Assembly: GCA_947044365.1 (NCBI GenBank)
Contig: OX345639.1
Location: 5,065,944-5,129,943 of the forward strand
Length of the DNA: 64,000 nucleotides
Origin: Petrosia ficiformis
Taxonomy: Eukaryota; Porifera; Demospongiae; Haplosclerida; Petrosiidae
Direction of reading: 5' to 3'
The notes under the pieces are model-generated. The model did no database searches. It had not been told where the DNA came from and saw nothing but the letters and a program-made list of their open reading frames with translations. Every line of letters begins with the position of its first letter. The stretch's first letter is position 1. This document shows positions 1-10,742 of this stretch, one piece after another. The translations under genes were made by a program, and so were the position numbers.

Positions 1-309
1 GTGGATCTGTACACTTTGTCTGCTCTGCCATACATGACGTGAAAAGAACACGTAACCTTTAGCAGCTGCTGTGGACATTTTTACATGTGCAGCCCACACC
101 CATTTATATGGGTGGGGCTATATGCACCACAACTAACAGCAGGAATTTCTCTAACGAAGCTCTATCGTAGTATAGTGGTGAGTGGAATAAGAATTTATAT
201 ATATATATATATTATTTAAGTACGTCTATCTATATAAGTACATGTATATGATAAATATATACACAGTCACACTTATGATGTTAAAACTTGTTTTTCTAAT
301 TTTGAAGAG
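1..309 (+). promoter_or_regulatory. 5' flank of the BTB-PDZ gene
   Basis: No open frame of note. An AT-dinucleotide run lies at about 197-212. A pyrimidine-rich stretch ending in AG lies directly before the ATG at 310, so the start codon could be the first coding bases after a spliced 5' UTR intron. No recognisable core promoter motif can be claimed. Confidence 0.3.
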
Positions 310-3300
310 ATGACAACATCTCCTGAGCCTCTTATAGATCTTGCTAGTGGCAGTGAGAGTGAAGATGGAAGTATAAATGACATTAAACGTCGCCCACCCC
401 CTCCTCCACCTCCCGTTTCTTCAAAACCAAAACCTCTTGTGCGATCCAATACAACCATAACTACAACCAAAAAACCAATAATCCCACCTCGTAAAACTCT
501 CCCTTCAAAGACTTCTCCAGTAGTGGTGAAACCTTCTCCACCTCCGAAACCAACAAAAACGGTACAAAGAACTCTATCAACACCTCCAGGAGCGTTGTTA
601 CCTCAGATGATTTCATCCACAGACCCAGAAACCCATTCACCTGTATATGCCAAAGTCATAAAACCCAAACCACCTCCGAAACCAGGTGTTATTCCTTTGG
701 CACCTCCATCAGAAAGCACAAGGATCACAGAGTCACCTACACCTGATGAACTGGAAGAACTAATGGTTGTTCGACAGACTCCGACATCTGAAAGAGATGA
801 TACAGAATTACATATCAATGGAGAAGGATTATTAATTGATTTATCAGCTTTACCAGATCCTGACCTACCGTTTAATAATAATTTAGTGTGTCAAAACTCC
901 ACAGATAAAGGAGTAGTTTTTTCACACTCATCTAGTGAATTTAGCAGTCAACACAGAAGTGGTCCTTCTCAGCTCAATCGCTCAAATAATCTTAGCCAAC
1001 GTAATCAGCCTATTTGTCTTCCGAAACTCTCATCAAGGGAGTTAGAATATGAAGAAAAAGAACATCCACGAAGTGTATTTAAACAGCTCAATATACTTAG
1101 AGAGAAAACTGAACTCTGTGATGTTATATTAACAGTCGATGATAAAGAAATCAAAGCTCATAAGATTGTAATGGCAGCCAATAGTCCCTACTTCGAGGAT
1201 ATGTTTGTCGGTGAGTTTGCTGAACCAGATGGTGTTCCTATAGTAATAGAAGAAGTTGATGAAGATTCTTTATTAGCTTTAGTACAATTTGCTTACACTT
1301 CACGCATCAAACTCACACAAAATAACGTGTATAGGCTGTTTGAAGCAGCAGATTTGTTGCAATTCCAGGGTGTCAAAAATGCCTGTTTTAGATTTTTCAA
1401 GAGCCAGATGAATAAAACTAATTGTATACGTACATGGTTATTTGCAGATAGTCATAATTGTACAGAATTATTGGAAGCCTCATTAAAATTCATAGAGGTT
1501 AATTTTCTTGACATCGTACGTGGAAATGAGTTCCTATCTATTGAAGTTGACACTGTATGTAGAATCATAGCTCTAGAGGATATAGCAATCACTTGTGAAG
1601 AGCAGGTATATGATGCTGTTCTTGGATGGATAAATCACAATCCTACACAACGTAAATCGAAAGCAATCGAAGTATTTCAATACGTTCGATTTCCGAGTAT
1701 GAATCGAGAATATTTATTGCATATAGTTGATAATGAACCAATTATCCTGGATGATCCTGATTGCCTGCAGATGTTGATCACAGCTTTGGAGAGTCATGTC
1801 TCTAGTGTACGAGGTACAATGAAGAAGAAACTACAAAAACAAGGCACTAAGTATTTACCAAGGGCAGCATCCATGGCTGTAGAGGTAAGTTGTTTAATCA
1901 AAATTAATGCAAGCATCTTGAGGTCAAAAATTTTGATCTGCTGATGTTTACTATTGAGCAATTTATATTTGAATTTCACAATCTAATAAGATAATTATCT
2001 ACTAATTAATCTATCTGGATGATTTGCTGAATAATATTATCAAATTATATATCATATCGTCAATTAAATGTATTTACAACAGAGTTTTTAATCAGTTCAT
2101 GTTCACAATGTCCTCAAAATTATGATTTCATGACTTTATATGTAAAATAAAGTATAGTTTAATGTCATAAGGTTAATGTGATTATACTGTAACTCAATAA
2201 TGAAGTAATGGATTAAAATTTGACATGCACAAAAAAGAACGGGAAGGACTATTACATGAAAATGGTGCAGGTGAAAAGATTGTTAGTCATTCCAAACTAA
2301 AGTCATGAACATTTTTCTGAGGTCATGCTGAACGTGAATGACCTTTAATTAATTCTCTATCTGGATGATTTGCTTCCTGTACAAAATTGCTGAATAATGA
2401 GAAAGCATTTTATCAAATTATGTATTTGCAGCAGAGGTTTTGATAAGCTCATATGGCGCACCATTGGCCCAAAGTGCTTTTATTTGGCACTGCACAGTTC
2501 TCTTTTTGGGTCAGATGGCGCAGTTAATTATCATTGTATTGTCGCTAACAGAAATTAACTCTTGCTCAAGATGTATTCCCAATGACTCACACACTAACCA
2601 TTATTGAGCCAATTTGGCCCATGCTTCAAAACTTATCAAAAACTTTAATTTGCACACTAATAAGTAATAATGTCTAAAAAAATATAATTTTTGTAACTAC
2701 TTTTGTACTAGCTACAAACATGTATATGTTATATATATATATGTTTGAGCTGTGTTTGATATTACCTTTTCTATCAATCTGTTAAATTGATTGTGGCTTG
2801 TATCAATACATTTATTATACATTAAGTCTACAGAAATTGTGTGTAAATGGTAGTGTAGTATTTAGAGTGGTGGTTGGATTCCAACTTGTATTTAGTGTTG
2901 TTTACCCAGTATATACTTAACTCTGTCTCAGTAGCCTATGTAGTATCTGAGAGGTGGTTAATTCATCTGAGTGTTAGTCAATTCATGTTGAGTGGTGGTT
3001 ACTCCCGACTAGTATGGGCAGAACACTGTTCATGTCACTTTTAGGTCACTTATAGAAAGCTGTAGCCTTTGTATTTTGTATTTTAAAGCATTGATATTTA
3101 TGATTTATTAAATTAGTATATCAACAATGTATATAAATGTTTCATAATGTATATACACAATCACAATCACACACCGCATTTAACAGGCTCCGTCCACACA
3201 TTACACAACATACTCACACACCACTGTCAGCACATAATATTACTACATGTATATTAGTGTTGTTTTAGTATGAAAAATAATGACCACTTTTAGTTATAGT

Positions 3301-6300
3301 TATAGTATGCCTGGTTACTCAAATTTTTAGTTATAGTCAATTAACTAAAATAATATTAGGCTTACTAAAAGGGTTTTAGTTTTAGTTAACTTACTAAAAA
3401 TGTGCATTATTGGCCAATTTTCATTTTAATTAGTTGTAGTTATTGCAATAGACTTGTAATTTAGTTATAGTTAACTGAAACTATATCATGTACATGTAAT
3501 TTGATTCTGACAAGTGTATTAATATGATATATCACACATAATGATTAGTGTATGTATGTACATGTATGTATGTGTATGTGTGTGTGTACATGTATGTGTG
3601 TGTGTTTACATGTATGCGTGTGTTGACATGTATGTGTGTGTCTGTACATGTATGTGTGTGTGTACATGTATGTGTTATTGTGTGTCTGTACATGTATGTG
3701 TGTGTGTGTGTGAACATGTATGTGTGTGTGTGAACATGTATGTGAGTGTGTACATGTATGTATGTGTGTTGATATAGACTTTTGTTTATGAATATCTTTT
3801 TAGGTGATAGATTTGGTAAAAGGAGAGGCCTCTCTTGGAGTTGGTATAATGGGAGGTTCTGATCGTCCTACGCATGTATTCCGACAGGGTGATAAACCAG
3901 GGATATTTATACGAGAGGTAGGTAGTCATGATGATACTTCATCTGAGAAATTATTATTTGTTTAGTAAATTTTTTATTCATCAAAATTGATAATTCTCAT
4001 GAGTATAATATTGTTTATATAATAGGTAATACCAGGAGGTATGGCTGCTAACAGTGGGAAACTAAGAACAGGAGATAGAATTCTATCAGTGAGTTTCTAT
4101 TTGTAACTATCCATTGTATCTAAGCTTCTATCTATCTATCAATCTATCTATCTATCTATCAATCTATCAATCTATCTATCTATCTATCTATCTATCTAAG
4201 TTATATTTAGTAATGAATGTAGAAATAAGTTGAGATGTACAGTATATAGTTTTGTATATTCCTGTTACATGTCTACATCTCCTACAGTGGGTTCTCAATA
4301 GGTTCTATAGCAGGGTCCTGCACCCTCCTATATGTTACTAGTACCCTTCTTGATAATTAATGTTGCACCCTCCTATACATGTATGTTACTAGTACCCTTC
4401 TTGATAATTAATGTTGCACACTCCTATATGTTACTAGTACCCTTCTTGATAATTAGTGTTGCACCCTCCTATATGTTACTAGTACCCTTCTTGATAATTA
4501 GTGTTGCACCCTCCTATATGTTACTAGTACCCTTCTTGGTAATTAGTGTTGCACCCTCCTATATGTTACTAGTACCCTTCTTGATAATTAGTGTTGCACC
4601 CTCCTATATGTTACTAGAACCCTTCTTGATAATTAGTGTTGCACCCTCCTATATGTTACTAGTACCCTTCTTGATAATTAGTGTTGCACCCTTCATGATG
4701 ATATGATAATATTAAAGAATGTTTTACACATTATGTGATTGTATTCTTCATCTATTAGTCCATTCATTATCTCCTTCATCAGATTAATGGAACAGATGTT
4801 AGCAGCTGCCCTCATGATAAAGCCATTAGGATGTTAGTAATGGGTAAAGAATCACTTACACTGTTAGTACGTCATGAACCACCTCCAGCTGGTCTTAAGG
4901 TATCTATCTATTACAGTCTCTAGATACTGGATTTAGTTTGGAAATTGTATAAGTGCAAAAAGTTGTGTTAGTTGCAGTAGGCCTTTGAGACAGTGTTCTC
5001 TCTGGGATTGTGTAGTATGGGGATATGATAACTGCATCAAAAGCACCTTTTACTCTTTTGAATATCAAAAGTACACTTGCTTTATAAACTGCACATTATA
5101 TATATAAAGACATGTACATATCATGTCCCATTTCCATCTGTGCATAAGCACCTAAAGCTTGTTGCTAATGGCAAACAGCCAAACACTGTACCCCTCTAAA
5201 AGAGCATAGAAAGAATGCTGCTCCAAGATAAGCTTGTTACTAATGGTAACCACTGTACCCCTCTAAAAGGGCATAGAAAGAATGCTGTTCCAAGATAAGC
5301 TTGTTGCTAATGGTAACCACTGTACCCCTCTAAAAGGGCATAGAAAGAATGCTGCTCCAAGATAAGCTTGTTGCTAATGGCAACCACTGTATCCCTCTAA
5401 AAGGGCATAGAAAGAATGCTGCTTCAAGATAAGCTTGCTGCTAATGGCAACGACTGTACCCCTCTAAAAGGGCATAAAAAGAATGCTGCTTCAAGATAAG
5501 CTTTACCTAGTTTGAGTTTACATGTGTAGTTCAGTTTACTTACAACTACTAATTTGTATGATTATGTATATACAATTAATATTTGTTATAGGAGGTTACC
5601 CTTGTCACAAAGCCTGGTGGTGGTTTTGGATTTTCCATAGCAGGTGGTGTCAATGGAGAACCAGTAAACCCTCTTGATGAAACTGATGAAGGTATCTTCA
5701 TTGTTCAGATTATACCAGGTGGAGCTGCAGAACAAGATGGCCGACTCTGTGTTGGAACAAGAATATTACAAGTATGTATGAAAACTATGAATCATGTCCC
5801 CATTGTAGGTAGTTCCTTCATGAGCCAATCTTGATCCATAAGTTTTCATAGACATAGGAACTGTGGAGACTATGGAGTGCTATAAGTAGTACCATTATGT
5901 GACAATCCTTTAAGTCCATGACTTAGTCCATATAGACATAGGAACTGTGGGGACTATGGAGTGCTATAAGTAGTACCATTGTGTGACAGTCCTTTAAGTC
6001 CATGACTTAGTCCATATAGACATAGGAACTGTGGGACTATCGAGTACTATAAGTAGTACCATTGTGTGACAGTCCTTTAAGTTCGTGACTTAGTCCATGA
6101 CTTAGTCCATAGGAACTGTGGGGACTATGGAGCGCTATAAGTAGTACCATTGTGTGACAGCCCTTTAAGTCCATGACTTAGTTCATATATAGACAAGGAA
6201 CTGTGGGGACTATGGAGCACTATAAGTAGTACCATTGTGTGACAGTCCTTTAGGTCCATGACTTAGTCCATATATAGACAAGGAACTGTGGGGACTATGG

Positions 6301-6747
6301 AGCACTATAAGTAGTACCATTGTGTGACAGTCCTTTAAGTCCATGACTTAGTCCATATATAGACATAGGAACTGTGGGAACTATGGAGCAATAAGTATAT
6401 ATATATAGTGTTATATGTGGCAGGCCCTAGCTGTACGTGGCAGGCCCTAGCTGTACATGGCAGGCCCTAGCTGTACGTCACATTTGAATAATATTATACC
6501 TTGTGTATGTACACTTACTATACAGGTGAACTCCATCAGCCTTCTTGGTAAGACACACGATGAAGCATTAAAAATTCTCCATGGTGTATTAGATCGAATG
6601 ACACTTCTTGTTTGTCACGGATACAACCCATTAACTAGTACACCCGTGAACTCAGAATCTGGTAGCATTACTTCTTGGGGAGATGGGATAATTGATGAAC
6701 GGACGGATGAATTAGAGAAACGTATTTATGACCAGCCGTCATCATAA
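310..6747 (+). CDS. BTB-BACK protein with two Scribble-like PDZ domains
   Basis: Six exons joined by GT-AG introns, all phase 0: 310-1884, 3804-3917, 4026-4088, 4783-4899, 5592-5771, 6526-6747. They give a 756-residue protein. Residues 1-250 are low-complexity and proline-rich, with several PPPKP-type potential SH3 ligands. Residues about 252-360 are a BTB/POZ domain (ELCDVILTV, then KAHKIVMAANSPYFEDMF). Residues 370-480 are a BACK domain. Residues 526-623 and 624-716 are PDZ domains. Kelch repeats are absent. The family role is inferred: BTB-BACK proteins usually dimerise and serve as Cullin-3 adaptors, and PDZ domains bind C-terminal peptides, so this could be a membrane- or polarity-linked ubiquitin adaptor. 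If intron 1 is not removed, exon 1 reads on for 20 codons to a stop at 1944, giving a BTB-BACK-only form. The join rests on matching phase, strong splice sites and no other start before the PDZ exons; no transcript was seen. Confidence 0.8.
1063..1750 (+). other. BTB-BACK coding segment
   Basis: Within exon 1. The BTB part has the usual core: a conserved D in LCDVIL, the H of KAHKIVMA, and an FAYT-type motif (QFAYTSRIKL) followed by the helix that ends with FQGVKNACFRFF. The BACK part follows without a gap (NCIRTWLFADSHNC, then EEQVYDAVLGWI and RFPSMNREYLL). This order and spacing match Kelch-like proteins, but the region after BACK is a short basic linker (MKKKLQKQGTKYL) and not kelch repeats. 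Confidence 0.9.
2095..2350 (-). mobile_element. MITE family M245, copy 1
   Basis: About 250 bp in intron 1 of the BTB-PDZ gene, with imperfect inverted ends of about 23 bp (CAGTTCATGTTCACAATG... against ...GCTGAACGTGAATG). It is the reverse complement of 30893-31140, sharing CAGTATAATCA, TTGGAATGAC and TTCATAATTAT-type blocks. Confidence 0.72.
3255..3500. repeat. TTAGTTATAG-type interspersed repeat, copy 1
   Basis: AT-rich repeat with TTTAGTTATAGTT, CTTACTAAAAG, TTTTCATTTTAATTAG and AATTTAGTTATAGTTAAC. Related copies lie at 10103-10320 and 27075-27205, all in introns. Confidence 0.65.
3545..3775. repeat. TG-rich microsatellite with ACATGTATG units
   Basis: Irregular tandem of TGTGTG runs separated by ACATGTATG, in intron 1. 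It opens long frames on both strands that are simple cysteine/valine or histidine/threonine repeats and not genes. Confidence 0.9.
3804..4899 (+). other. PDZ domain 1 (Scribble PDZ3-like), three exons
   Basis: Exons 3804-3917, 4026-4088 and 4783-4899 encode 98 residues. The carboxylate-binding loop reads LGVGIMGGSD. Further marks are PGIFIREVIPGGMAA, a GDRILSING strand, a conserved H before the alpha-B helix (CPHDKAIRML) and a closing LLVRHEPPPAG. The last segment resembles the equivalent linker after Scribble's third PDZ. Recalled family similarity, not computed. Confidence 0.88.
4316..4692. repeat. 45-bp minisatellite, about 8 copies
   Basis: Tandem copies in intron 3 of a unit running from CACCCTCCTATATGTTACTA through CTTCTTGATAATTAGTGTTG. 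The period is 45 bp, a multiple of three, so a 124-codon frame with a 15-residue repeat stays open. Most differences are single substitutions, and the first units carry an extra ACATGTA. A TATC microsatellite lies just upstream at about 4125-4198. Confidence 0.9.
5154..5505. repeat. 67-bp minisatellite, about 5 copies
   Basis: In intron 4. The unit starts AAGCTTGTTGCTAATGG and ends GAATGCTGCTCCAAGAT. The first copy is longer and more diverged than the rest. Confidence 0.9.
5830..6390. repeat. 84-bp minisatellite, about 6-7 copies
   Basis: In intron 5. The unit includes GGAACTGTGGGGACTATGGA, then AAGTAGTACCATTGTGTGAC and TTTAAGTCCATGACTTAGTC. One copy carries a short internal duplication of the ATGACTTAGTCC part near 6085-6110. 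Confidence 0.9.
6417..6476. repeat. 20-bp repeat, 3 copies
   Basis: Three back-to-back copies of a unit with GGCAGGCCCTAGCTGTA, ending 50 bp before the last coding exon of the BTB-PDZ gene. They differ only in the two bases before GGCAGG. Confidence 0.9.
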
Positions 6748-7096
6748 AGAGACTCACTCATACAATTGTATATTTCACTTACTGTATATATGGAGGATAA
6801 TTAAAATGTTATATTGTAAATTTTTTACCCTTATTTGTCATTATTTCTTGTATAATAGCATTATATTATAACTAATAGATTTATAATCACAGTGTATTAG
6901 TAATTTATGTATTTCTATTTAATAGAAATTTTATTTAGTTGTGTCTATTTTTATTGACATACATTTATACACCATTGCATAAAAATTTAGCGGTTGTTAC
7001 TATATTTAGATACAACCGAATACGTCATTATTACACGTGTGCAAAACATGGAGTCCAGCAGAACTTTGTAAAAGGAACCCAACATAGTAAACAAAG
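6748..7096 (+). promoter_or_regulatory. Spacer between the BTB-PDZ gene and the UBR gene
   Basis: 349 bp hold the 3' UTR of the first gene and the upstream region of the second. There is no clear AATAAA. A TACGTCA half-site (7021-7027, like half of a CRE) and a CACGTG E-box (7034-7039) lie 58-76 bp before the UBR start codon. They are plausible promoter-proximal elements by position only. Confidence 0.3.
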
Positions 7097-10000
7097 ATGT
7101 CACTTTCATTACTCTCTGTATCTAGTGAGACTGATGGTGGAACTTTAATGGAAGGAGTAATGGCGTCTGATGTACCTCGTAAAGTCAAAGAACTTTTAGC
7201 TAATGTAGTTTTAGAATTATTTACTAACTGTAAAGAACTACCTAGTGACCACAATATTAAAGCCAGATTAATCCGTCCTTTGGAAGACACTTGGAGAGCA
7301 CATGAGGTTTACAAAGTTCTACAGGGAAATCCCACGGTATCTAACTTCTGTGGTAAAGTTTTTAAAAATGGAGAACCGGCAATTTTTTGCAAGTATGTTA
7401 TTATATACATGTGTGTATGTATACAATTACCTTATTAGGCCAACTTCCTAAGCACTAATAATTACTATGGTGTGTGTTTGTGTTATTAAAAAACGATTCA
7501 TTTCTATTCACTGTCTTGAGAGCCAGCAGTTTATTGGGTGTGGTGCAGATTTGTATTCACAATGTACATGTATAATACACGTCTAAAGTATGCAATTTTG
7601 TCTGTCTCTGTAGACACTGCCTTTCTAATGCACTTGCAATGTGTTAATGTATAACGAATGTAGCATGTATAGTAAGTATACTAAAATTTTGTTTTGAGTA
7701 TGTTACCATGGCAATGATAGTACCTCATTATGAGAAAATAACTGAAGCGTTGTATACGTAGTTAAGGAAGTTGCATTGTTCCGGAGGGCTCGGTCAATTA
7801 ATGGGCATGGCGCGTAATATAACGCGCACTCAAGCTCTATAGACCAGCAAAAAGAAAGTTGCTTGTAGCTTACACAGAAACTGAAACTAATAGCTAGCTA
7901 TTCTACCTAAAATATATTCCTAAAGTTCTACAAGGTTCTTTAAAAGGTAAGGAGAGTAGATAATCAAAATAATAACTATAATAGGCTGTTGTGTTTCAGA
8001 CATGATAAAGTCAGCCATGATTACTGAATGCTGGACACCACAAAGCAGTCATAGGGATACTTTTTTTCTTCACTTAAATTTGTAAAGCAATCATAGGGAT
8101 GTTTTTTTTTCTCTATATACACTTGTTTTACTCTTAACCTACTTGTGTGTATACACGTACACATGTACATGTAGTCATGCCTTGCCTTGCCTTGTCTTGC
8201 CTGACTTGGGCCTCACCTTGACTTTCATTGCCTTGCTTGGGCCTTGCCCTTGCCTTGCCTTGCCTTGCCTTGCTTTGCCTTACCTTACTTTGGTCTCCCC
8301 TTGCCTTGCCTTGCATTGCCTTGCATTGCATTGCCTTGCATTGCCTTGCATTGCCTTACCTTACTTTGGTCTCCCCTTGCCTTGCCTTGCCTTGCATTGC
8401 ATTGCATTGCCTTGCCTTGCATTGCCTTGCCTTGCATTGCCTTGCTTTGCCTTGAGTTTCGTTTAGTGATAATAAACCGATATTGTCTTCAAATATCTAC
8501 TGTTCCGATATTACATCTATTTTAAGATATCTGATTTTCAGTGACACTATTTTCTCAATACTTATGGGTATTGAAAAGCTTTAAAGGAAATTATAATCAT
8601 AAAATTATTAGTATACTTATTACAATATCAGTTATACCATGTACTCAAAACATATGATACCAATACTGAAAATAATGGGTGCTAATGACCAATACACAAA
8701 TCACTGATTCAATCACACTGTTGTAATATAATTCCTATTAGTCTTTAGTACTGCACACTTTGTTCCCTATTCATCCAGTTATTTATATATTTCTTCATAC
8801 ATTTCATAGAGACTGTCAAACAGATCCTACATGTTGTCTATGTTTGGAATGTTTTGAAAAAAGTGAACACAAGAAACACAACTACAGAGTAAGTGTTGAT
8901 AATATCAGATATTATATCCAGGGGTGTGGAAACATTGAGCCAACTACTGGATATTTTGACCTATGTTTGCCACTCTTGTCCTGCTCCCCATATACAGTTC
9001 AGTTTCAATTTACTGGACATTCACTACATTTATCGGACAATGTCCTACATGACTGGCTGTTTCCACACCACTGGTTATATCATTATGTTGCTTTGAAAAT
9101 ACAAAATCATGTTTTTATCTCAACATGCTGTCAGTTTTAGCTGACATTAATTTTGTTCTCAGATAGTAATGCACATTGTATCACATCAATAAGGATTTCC
9201 CTGTTAGACTCCAACTATATTTGTATTATACTATTGTTCCTGATTATTTGTTTGTGGTGTGTCTGTGTATTATGGATCTGTGTCTTGTGGGTTTGTGTGT
9301 CTGTGTTTTTTTCTGTCTATTGTAAGTCTGTGCCTTCACTGTCTCGTGGAACTGTGCCTATGTCTGTATCTTGTGGATCTGTGCCTATGTCTGTGTCTTG
9401 TGGACCTGTGCCTATGTCTGTGTCTTGTGGACCTGTGCCTATGTCTGTTTCTTGTGGACCTGTGCCTATGTCTGTGTCAATATAATTATTATATATATTA
9501 TACATGTATATGTTTGTCTATCTATCTATCAATAGATGTTTGCATCAGGAGGTGGAGGTTGTTGTGACTGTGGAGATCCTGAAGCATGGACTGAACATGT
9601 TTACTGTAATATACACAAACCACTAGAAAAGGACAGCTCTGAACAGGTCAGTATAAACTACCTACATGTGTAATTTATATTGTACCTTGAACAGGTCAAG
9701 CTAATTTTTGTACCTTAGGGACTCAATCAATATATTTTCATAGAAATGATCAACAATGTCTTCTTCTTGTGGCATTTCATGTAATTATTCATTACTAATT
9801 ATTGTAATCATACACATTATATATAATACTGAGGTCATTGTTAATGTGAACAGACCTTGTTTACACAATAATAATAATAATAATAACTCCCCTTTCCTAC
9901 CCTCCAACCACACACCCCACCCTCACATCTCTCACAGGCCGATCCAATCGCAATGTTATCATATTCACTTGTTGAGTGTTCTCGTTCCTTCTTCTCTACT

Positions 10001-10711
10001 GTAGTATGGTACTGTATGACTGTACTCAACTGGGAGGAGTCCAGAACCCTACCTCCTGATTTTGCTTCCTCTAGCGCACAAACAATGTATGTAATATGTA
10101 GTATGACATAACCACTTTCAGTTATAATTATAGTATGACTAGTCAGGAGCTCATTAAATAATATTATGCTTACTAAAATAACTTACTAAAAGTGTCATTA
10201 TTGTCCATTTTTCATTTTAATTAGCTATAGTTATTGCAGTAGACTTGTAATTTAGTTATAGTTAACTTAAAGTCACAATGCCTTACTAAAAGAAGTATTG
10301 TTAACTATAATAACAGTAGTGTATTAAATAATAGTACTGAGACTATTCATCATTAAATTTAGATAAATAACTTATTTGTGAATATTCATTATTAACAAGT
10401 TTAGTCACTTTGAGAAATTCATTTAGTATAATAGAAATGTAAGTGATTGTATGCATTTAATGGATGGGAACTTTTAGAGTGGTTGATGTTATGGATATGT
10501 TGAGAGTGATTGATGTTATGGGAATTTTTTTTATAGTAGCTGATATTATATGTACTGTATGAGTGTTATATTAGATTCTGTTTTAATAGACTTGAAAAGG
10601 ACACTTTTGTAGCTTTCCTGATAAATGATGAAGTACATACTTATGATGAGGTAATAATATATTTTAGGTACATCTTTCTTTTCCTTTGATGTTTCACTTT
10701 TGTCTTCTCAT

Positions 10712-10742
<31 letters not shown>

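Larger units (their letters stand above)
5592..6640 (+). other. PDZ domain 2 (Scribble PDZ4-like), two exons
   Basis: Exons 5592-5771 and 6526-6747. The binding loop is GGGFGFSIAGGVNGEP. An insertion with NPLDETDEGIF and the string GAAEQDGRLCVGTRIL are typical of the fourth PDZ of Scribble, as is SLLGKTHDEALKIL with its conserved H. A 40-residue tail after the domain contains acidic and serine-rich sequence and ends DQPSS, which is not a clear PDZ ligand. Confidence 0.9.
7330..9646 (+). other. UBR-box zinc domain (end of exon 1, exons 2 and 3)
   Basis: Residues about 83-154. Zinc-binding pattern: [33 protein letters not shown], then [14 protein letters not shown] and VYCNIHKP. All cysteines and histidines of the type 1 N-degron site are present, as is the DCGD acidic pocket. 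Exon 2 is only 79 bp and exon 3 111 bp, split by a 647-bp intron that contains a MITE. Confidence 0.95.

Noticed and set aside
4332..4706. 124-codon frame with a 15-residue repeat
   Set aside because: It is a by-product of the 45-bp minisatellite in an intron, read in the gene direction but outside the exon frame chain.
8134..8525. Leucine/cysteine/alanine-rich frames
   Set aside because: They are translations of the CCTTG pentamer array.
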